Shown piece after piece: positions 6,634 through 8,928 of a DNA stretch of 8,928 bases. The translations under genes and the position numbers were made by a program. Location of the stretch: NCBI GenBank assembly GCA_030832235.1, contig JAURJO010000055.1:1-8928 (forward strand). The letters run 5' to 3'. The notes beneath the pieces were generated by a model. That model was not told where the DNA came from. It ran no database searches and worked only from the letters and a program-made list of their open reading frames with translations. Every line of letters begins with the position of its first letter. Position 1 is the first letter of the stretch. This stretch comes from Verrucomicrobiota bacterium. Lineage in GTDB: Bacteria > Verrucomicrobiota > Verrucomicrobiia > Opitutales > Opitutaceae.

Positions 6634-8691
6634 TCACGCCTGTGCCGGCCTCTGGCTTGAATCTCCCGTTTTCGCTGGCGGCTCGCAGGGCAGATCGATG
6701 GTGAGGGTCGCGCCCTTGCCCGGGGTGCTGTCCACCGTGACGGAGCCTCCGTGGAGGTGTGCGATTTTTTGGACGATTGTGAGTCCGAGCCCGAAGCCGC
6801 GGATCTCCTGGCCGTATTGCTTGGTGGTGAAGTAGGGGTCGAAGATGCGTTCGCGGTCTTCAGGACTGATGCCGGAACCCTCGTCGGCGACCAGCAGTTG
6901 GACGCGCCCGCGCCGGCCCGGCATAGCCGCGATTCGGACCGTCATGCTGGGAGTCGAGGCATCGAGGGCGTTGTACACGAGATTCATCAATGCTCGTTCG
7001 AGGAGAACGGCGTCACCCGCCAGCGAGGTGCCCGGGACAACCTCGGCGGTGACGTTGATCCGGAGGCTGCCGGCGCGGGCCGCGGTGTTATCCCGGACAC
7101 GGCCCAAAAGGGCCTCGAGTTCAACTTTTTCCACTTTTGGACGGAGGTTCTCTCCAAAAAACAACGCCTCGCGCACGTAATCCGAGATGGTTTCGACCGA
7201 GCGGCGAGCCGAGGCGTGGACCCGCGCGGCCTCCGATTCCGCCGGCAGGCCGTTCTCCGTGTGGATCAGGAAGGCGTTCAGCGGCGTGATGAGGTTCTTC
7301 AGATCGTGGGCGAGGGCCCGCGACATCATCCCGAGGTGTTCGATGCGGTTTTGCAGGGCGATCTGGTCCGTCAACCTTGAGCGCGTGAGGATGCTGTCGA
7401 TCAACTCCGCGACGCTCTGCAGGCGCTGGATCTCCGGGTAAGTGACCGGCCAATCGTCCGCCCTTGGTCCGAGGGTCACGAGCAGGCTCGGGTCGGGACT
7501 ACCCAGCGGGATTGTGACGGCGGCGCTGATGCGATGTGTGCTTAGCAGGGCGGCGAGATCTTGATTGGCGGCGGTGGGTCGCCGGCGTTGCAGGCTCTCC
7601 GGAGTGATCCATCCCAAGGTAAGTAGGGCGCTCAAGCCCTCCCGGTCCCGCGCGATGCGGATGCCGTTGGCGGAAAAGTGGCCACCGACTAGAGTGAGGA
7701 GTGCGGCGCGCTCGGTGCGATAGTGGCTGGCCAGAATGGCCTCGCAGGAGAGGCGAAGGTGCTCGGCGTCGGCCGGGCCTTGCGCGGCGGTGATGATCTC
7801 GCCCCTGAGCCCGGCGAGGGCCCGCTCGTGGTCGAGCCCGAGCAGCGGGCGGGTGCGATCGTCGAGCCAGATGGCGCCAAGGCCGCAGATCACGGTGCTC
7901 GTCACCCACGCCGCGGTCTCGGGCATCGCCAGCTGCAGCAACCGGCTGAGCAGCCAGGTCGAAAAGACGAGGCAGGCGAGCACGACCCCGCGATGGGCGA
8001 CGTTGGCGAGCACCTGGCGGGCGTTGAAGATCCGATGGTGTGCCAGCGCCCAAGCCATGAACAGATAGCCCGCGACGATGACAAGAATGCTAGCACGATT
8101 GAGGGAGCGGACGCCGGTGAGGTTACCTAGCGTGTTCAGCGACGAAACGCTCAGGGCAGTCACACCGCAGGCAAGAGCGAGATATTGCAGCTCAAACTTT
8201 TTTAGTCCCGCGTGGTTCTGAAGTGCGCGCCAAATTAGCACGCCTGTTGTTACATATGCGATTCCGGTCAATCCGGCGTGAGCGTAGTAAGAAAATCCTC
8301 GTTCGAGTAGTGATGCTGATCCCTGAGCAAAAAAATCACTCCTTAGGGTTAGCAATGCAGTGGCAAAGCATGCAGAGAAAATAATAAACGTATATCTTTC
8401 AAAAGCCCTCTTTTCAGAGCTCGTTATGCACAGCATAATCAAGATTATTGCTCCGGGCGCAAATGAAGATATTGCAGTGTTGGCCCTTAACCAAAACGAA
8501 ACAGACAACGTATTTCGGCTTATCCCGCCTCCGCTGCTTAAAATTGCTCCAAGCACGCATGCGATCCAAAGCGATAATATAATAGAAAATACCAGAAAGG
8601 CTTTGTACGTAGGTCGGCTTCTGTTTGTTAGGTACAGGGCGATTCCGACGCTTATTGATAGAAGTAGTCCTAAAACGCCAAAAAGTATCAT
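6634..8691 (-). CDS. Membrane sensor histidine kinase (7TM-like sensor, GAF-like, HATPase)
   Basis: Sensor kinase of a two-component system, 685 residues, in the inner membrane. Seven hydrophobic segments (about 2-20, 31-52, 74-90, 100-117, 139-157, 168-186, 200-216) resemble the 7TM histidine-kinase sensor module, ending in the typical AHHRIFNARQVL. Two more helices follow (about 234-254, 261-275), then a GAF-like region (about 300-435). The kinase core is complete: phospho-acceptor His462 in ALAHDLKNLITPL, N-box with Asn574 in LMNLVYNALDAS, G1 DEGSG (603-607), F-box IFDPYFTTK (616-624) and G2 GFGLGLTIV (632-640). The layout and the HDLKN motif recall PrsK kinases of PEP-CTERM/exosortase systems, but nothing else of such a system is here, so I do not assign that name. 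The divergent response regulator beginning near 8812 is the likely partner. The start at 8691 has only a weak ribosome site (AGGG, 12 bases away). Oddity: codons for about the first 165 residues are AT-rich (ATA, CTA, TTA, AGA), unlike the rest. Confidence 0.92.
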   Translation of the reverse strand: MILFGVLGLLLSISVGIALYLTNRSRPTYKAFLVFSIILSLWIACVLGAILSSGGGISRNTLSVSFWLRANTAISSFAPGAIILIMLCITSSEKRAFERYTFIIFSACFATALLTLRSDFFAQGSASLLERGFSYYAHAGLTGIAYVTTGVLIWRALQNHAGLKKFELQYLALACGVTALSVSSLNTLGNLTGVRSLNRASILVIVAGYLFMAWALAHHRIFNARQVLANVAHRGVVLACLVFSTWLLSRLLQLAMPETAAWVTSTVICGLGAIWLDDRTRPLLGLDHERALAGLRGEIITAAQGPADAEHLRLSCEAILASHYRTERAALLTLVGGHFSANGIRIARDREGLSALLTLGWITPESLQRRRPTAANQDLAALLSTHRISAAVTIPLGSPDPSLLVTLGPRADDWPVTYPEIQRLQSVAELIDSILTRSRLTDQIALQNRIEHLGMMSRALAHDLKNLITPLNAFLIHTENGLPAESEAARVHASARRSVETISDYVREALFFGENLRPKVEKVELEALLGRVRDNTAARAGSLRINVTAEVVPGTSLAGDAVLLERALMNLVYNALDASTPSMTVRIAAMPGRRGRVQLLVADEGSGISPEDRERIFDPYFTTKQYGQEIRGFGLGLTIVQKIAHLHGGSVTVDSTPGKGATLTIDLPCEPPAKTGDSSQRPAQA

Positions 8692-8810
8692 ATGAGATTG
8701 CTGCCCTGTCCGGTCTCTTCTGAGGGGTATTTCAGTATCGATATAGAATGTTGACGGCTTTCGGAGGTCGACCGTAACTTTCCTGCTTCATCGACGTAAT
8801 CGAATGAGCC
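8200..8810. other. Low-GC segment spanning kinase sensor domain and divergent promoter
   Basis: Hand counts show the contrast: 7801-7860 has 48 G+C in 60 bases, 8101-8160 has 38, while 8341-8400 has 23, 8461-8520 has 24 and 8581-8640 has 26. The change is gradual, roughly 8040-8240, and GC rises again after about 8820 in the response regulator. The kinase reading frame continues through without a break. Domain exchange, transfer of a segment, or relaxed codon choice could explain it; no repeat or mobile element marks the edges. Confidence 0.6.
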
Positions 8811-8811
8811 T
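8692..8811. promoter_or_regulatory. Divergent intergenic region between kinase and response regulator
   Basis: About 120 bp separate the two divergent starts, enough for back-to-back promoters. It contains two perfect eight-base palindromes, TATCGATA (8736-8743) and GGTCGACC (8766-8773), the second lying inside the spacer of the proposed plus-strand promoter. No clear -35/-10 pair is seen for the kinase on the minus strand. Shared control of the two genes from here is likely by position, but the binding proteins are unknown. Confidence 0.5.
8751..8780 (+). promoter_or_regulatory. Possible sigma70-type promoter of the response regulator
   Basis: TTGACG (8751-8756, five of six matches to the -35 consensus), an 18-base spacer, then TAACTT (8775-8780, three of six matches to the -10 consensus). 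Transcription would begin near 8787, about 25 bases before the proposed GTG start. The -10 element is weak, so this is only a candidate. Confidence 0.3.
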
Positions 8812-8928
8812 GTGTCAACCGCACCCGCTGCCACTGAAAGAAAGCCGGAGAAACCCGCGGTCTTGGTCGTCGATGATGAGTACGGTCCGCGCGAGTCGAT
8901 CGCCTTCACCTTAGGTCGTGAATTCAAC
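8812..8928 (+). CDS. Response regulator, receiver-domain start (partial, runs off right edge)
   Basis: Only the first 39 codons are in the window. From 8851 the frame reads KPAVLVVDDEYGPRES and continues IAFTLGREFN to the last base. VLVVDDE is the first beta-strand and acidic pocket (Asp-Asp at 8872-8877) of a CheY-like receiver domain, and the following stretch fits its first helix. The phospho-acceptor Asp and the output domain lie beyond the window, so its class (DNA-binding or other) cannot be told. An in-frame TAA at 8797-8799 limits the start. No ATG is available in frame, and GTG at 8812 gives an N-terminus MSTAPAATERKPEKP, a plausible short tail. It is divergent from the sensor kinase and is very probably its cognate regulator. 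An opposite-strand open frame over the same bases has no recognisable domain. Confidence 0.8.
   Translation, partial: MSTAPAATERKPEKPAVLVVDDEYGPRESIAFTLGREFN

Noticed and set aside
8360..8695. Plus-strand open frame (111 codons) in the low-GC block
   Set aside because: It lies wholly antisense to the kinase transmembrane domain, which continues in frame to a complete kinase core; no domain or ribosome site is seen.
8688..8927. Minus-strand open frame (79 codons) at the right edge
   Set aside because: It overlaps the divergent control region and the receiver-domain coding frame on the plus strand, and has no recognisable motif.
6634..8928. PrsK/PrsR two-component system of a PEP-CTERM/exosortase locus
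   Set aside because: The kinase layout and HDLKN motif are similar, but no exosortase, PEP-CTERM protein or exopolysaccharide gene is in the window, and the receiver start (VLVVDDEYGPRES) is not distinctive of PrsR.

Overview
The window is a stretch of high-GC bacterial chromosome with the look of a Gram-negative organism. It carries an FtsX-type inner-membrane permease with large extracytoplasmic domains, a secreted polysaccharide lyase-like enzyme with a signal peptide, and a two-component system. The composition and gene types would fit Verrucomicrobiota (Opitutales-like), but that assignment is inference and nothing in the window proves it. No RNA genes, insertion sequences, CRISPR arrays or integrase genes were seen.

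Layout: (1) 5-2662, plus strand: a complete YbbP/FtsX-family ABC permease; its ATPase partner probably lies just off the left edge. (2) 2742-3389, plus: a beta-class carbonic anhydrase with all zinc ligands and the residues of the type II bicarbonate site. (3) 3390-3722: a gap of about 330 bp with one long-armed inverted repeat and no convincing gene. (4) 3723-5678, plus: a secreted alginate lyase/heparinase II-III-like protein. It is followed at once, possibly with an ATGA overlap, by (5) a DUF72 (YecE-like) protein ending at 6577. (6) 6634-8691, minus: a multi-pass membrane histidine kinase (7TM-like sensor, GAF-like region, kinase core), convergent with the DUF72 gene. (7) 8692-8811: a divergent intergenic region. 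(8) 8812 to the right edge, plus: the first 39 codons of a response regulator, recognised by its receiver-domain start (VLVVDDE) and cut off by the window end.

The kinase and the divergent response regulator very probably form a two-component pair. The lyase and DUF72 genes look co-transcribed. The permease and the carbonic anhydrase look like ordinary housekeeping or accessory genes with no visible functional link to the rest.

No convincing new multi-gene system is visible. The most useful observations are the truncated response regulator, a low-GC block covering the kinase sensor domain and the divergent promoter region, the unusual order of the candidate catalytic residues in the lyase together with its tight linkage to DUF72, and a Gly/charged insertion in the permease.
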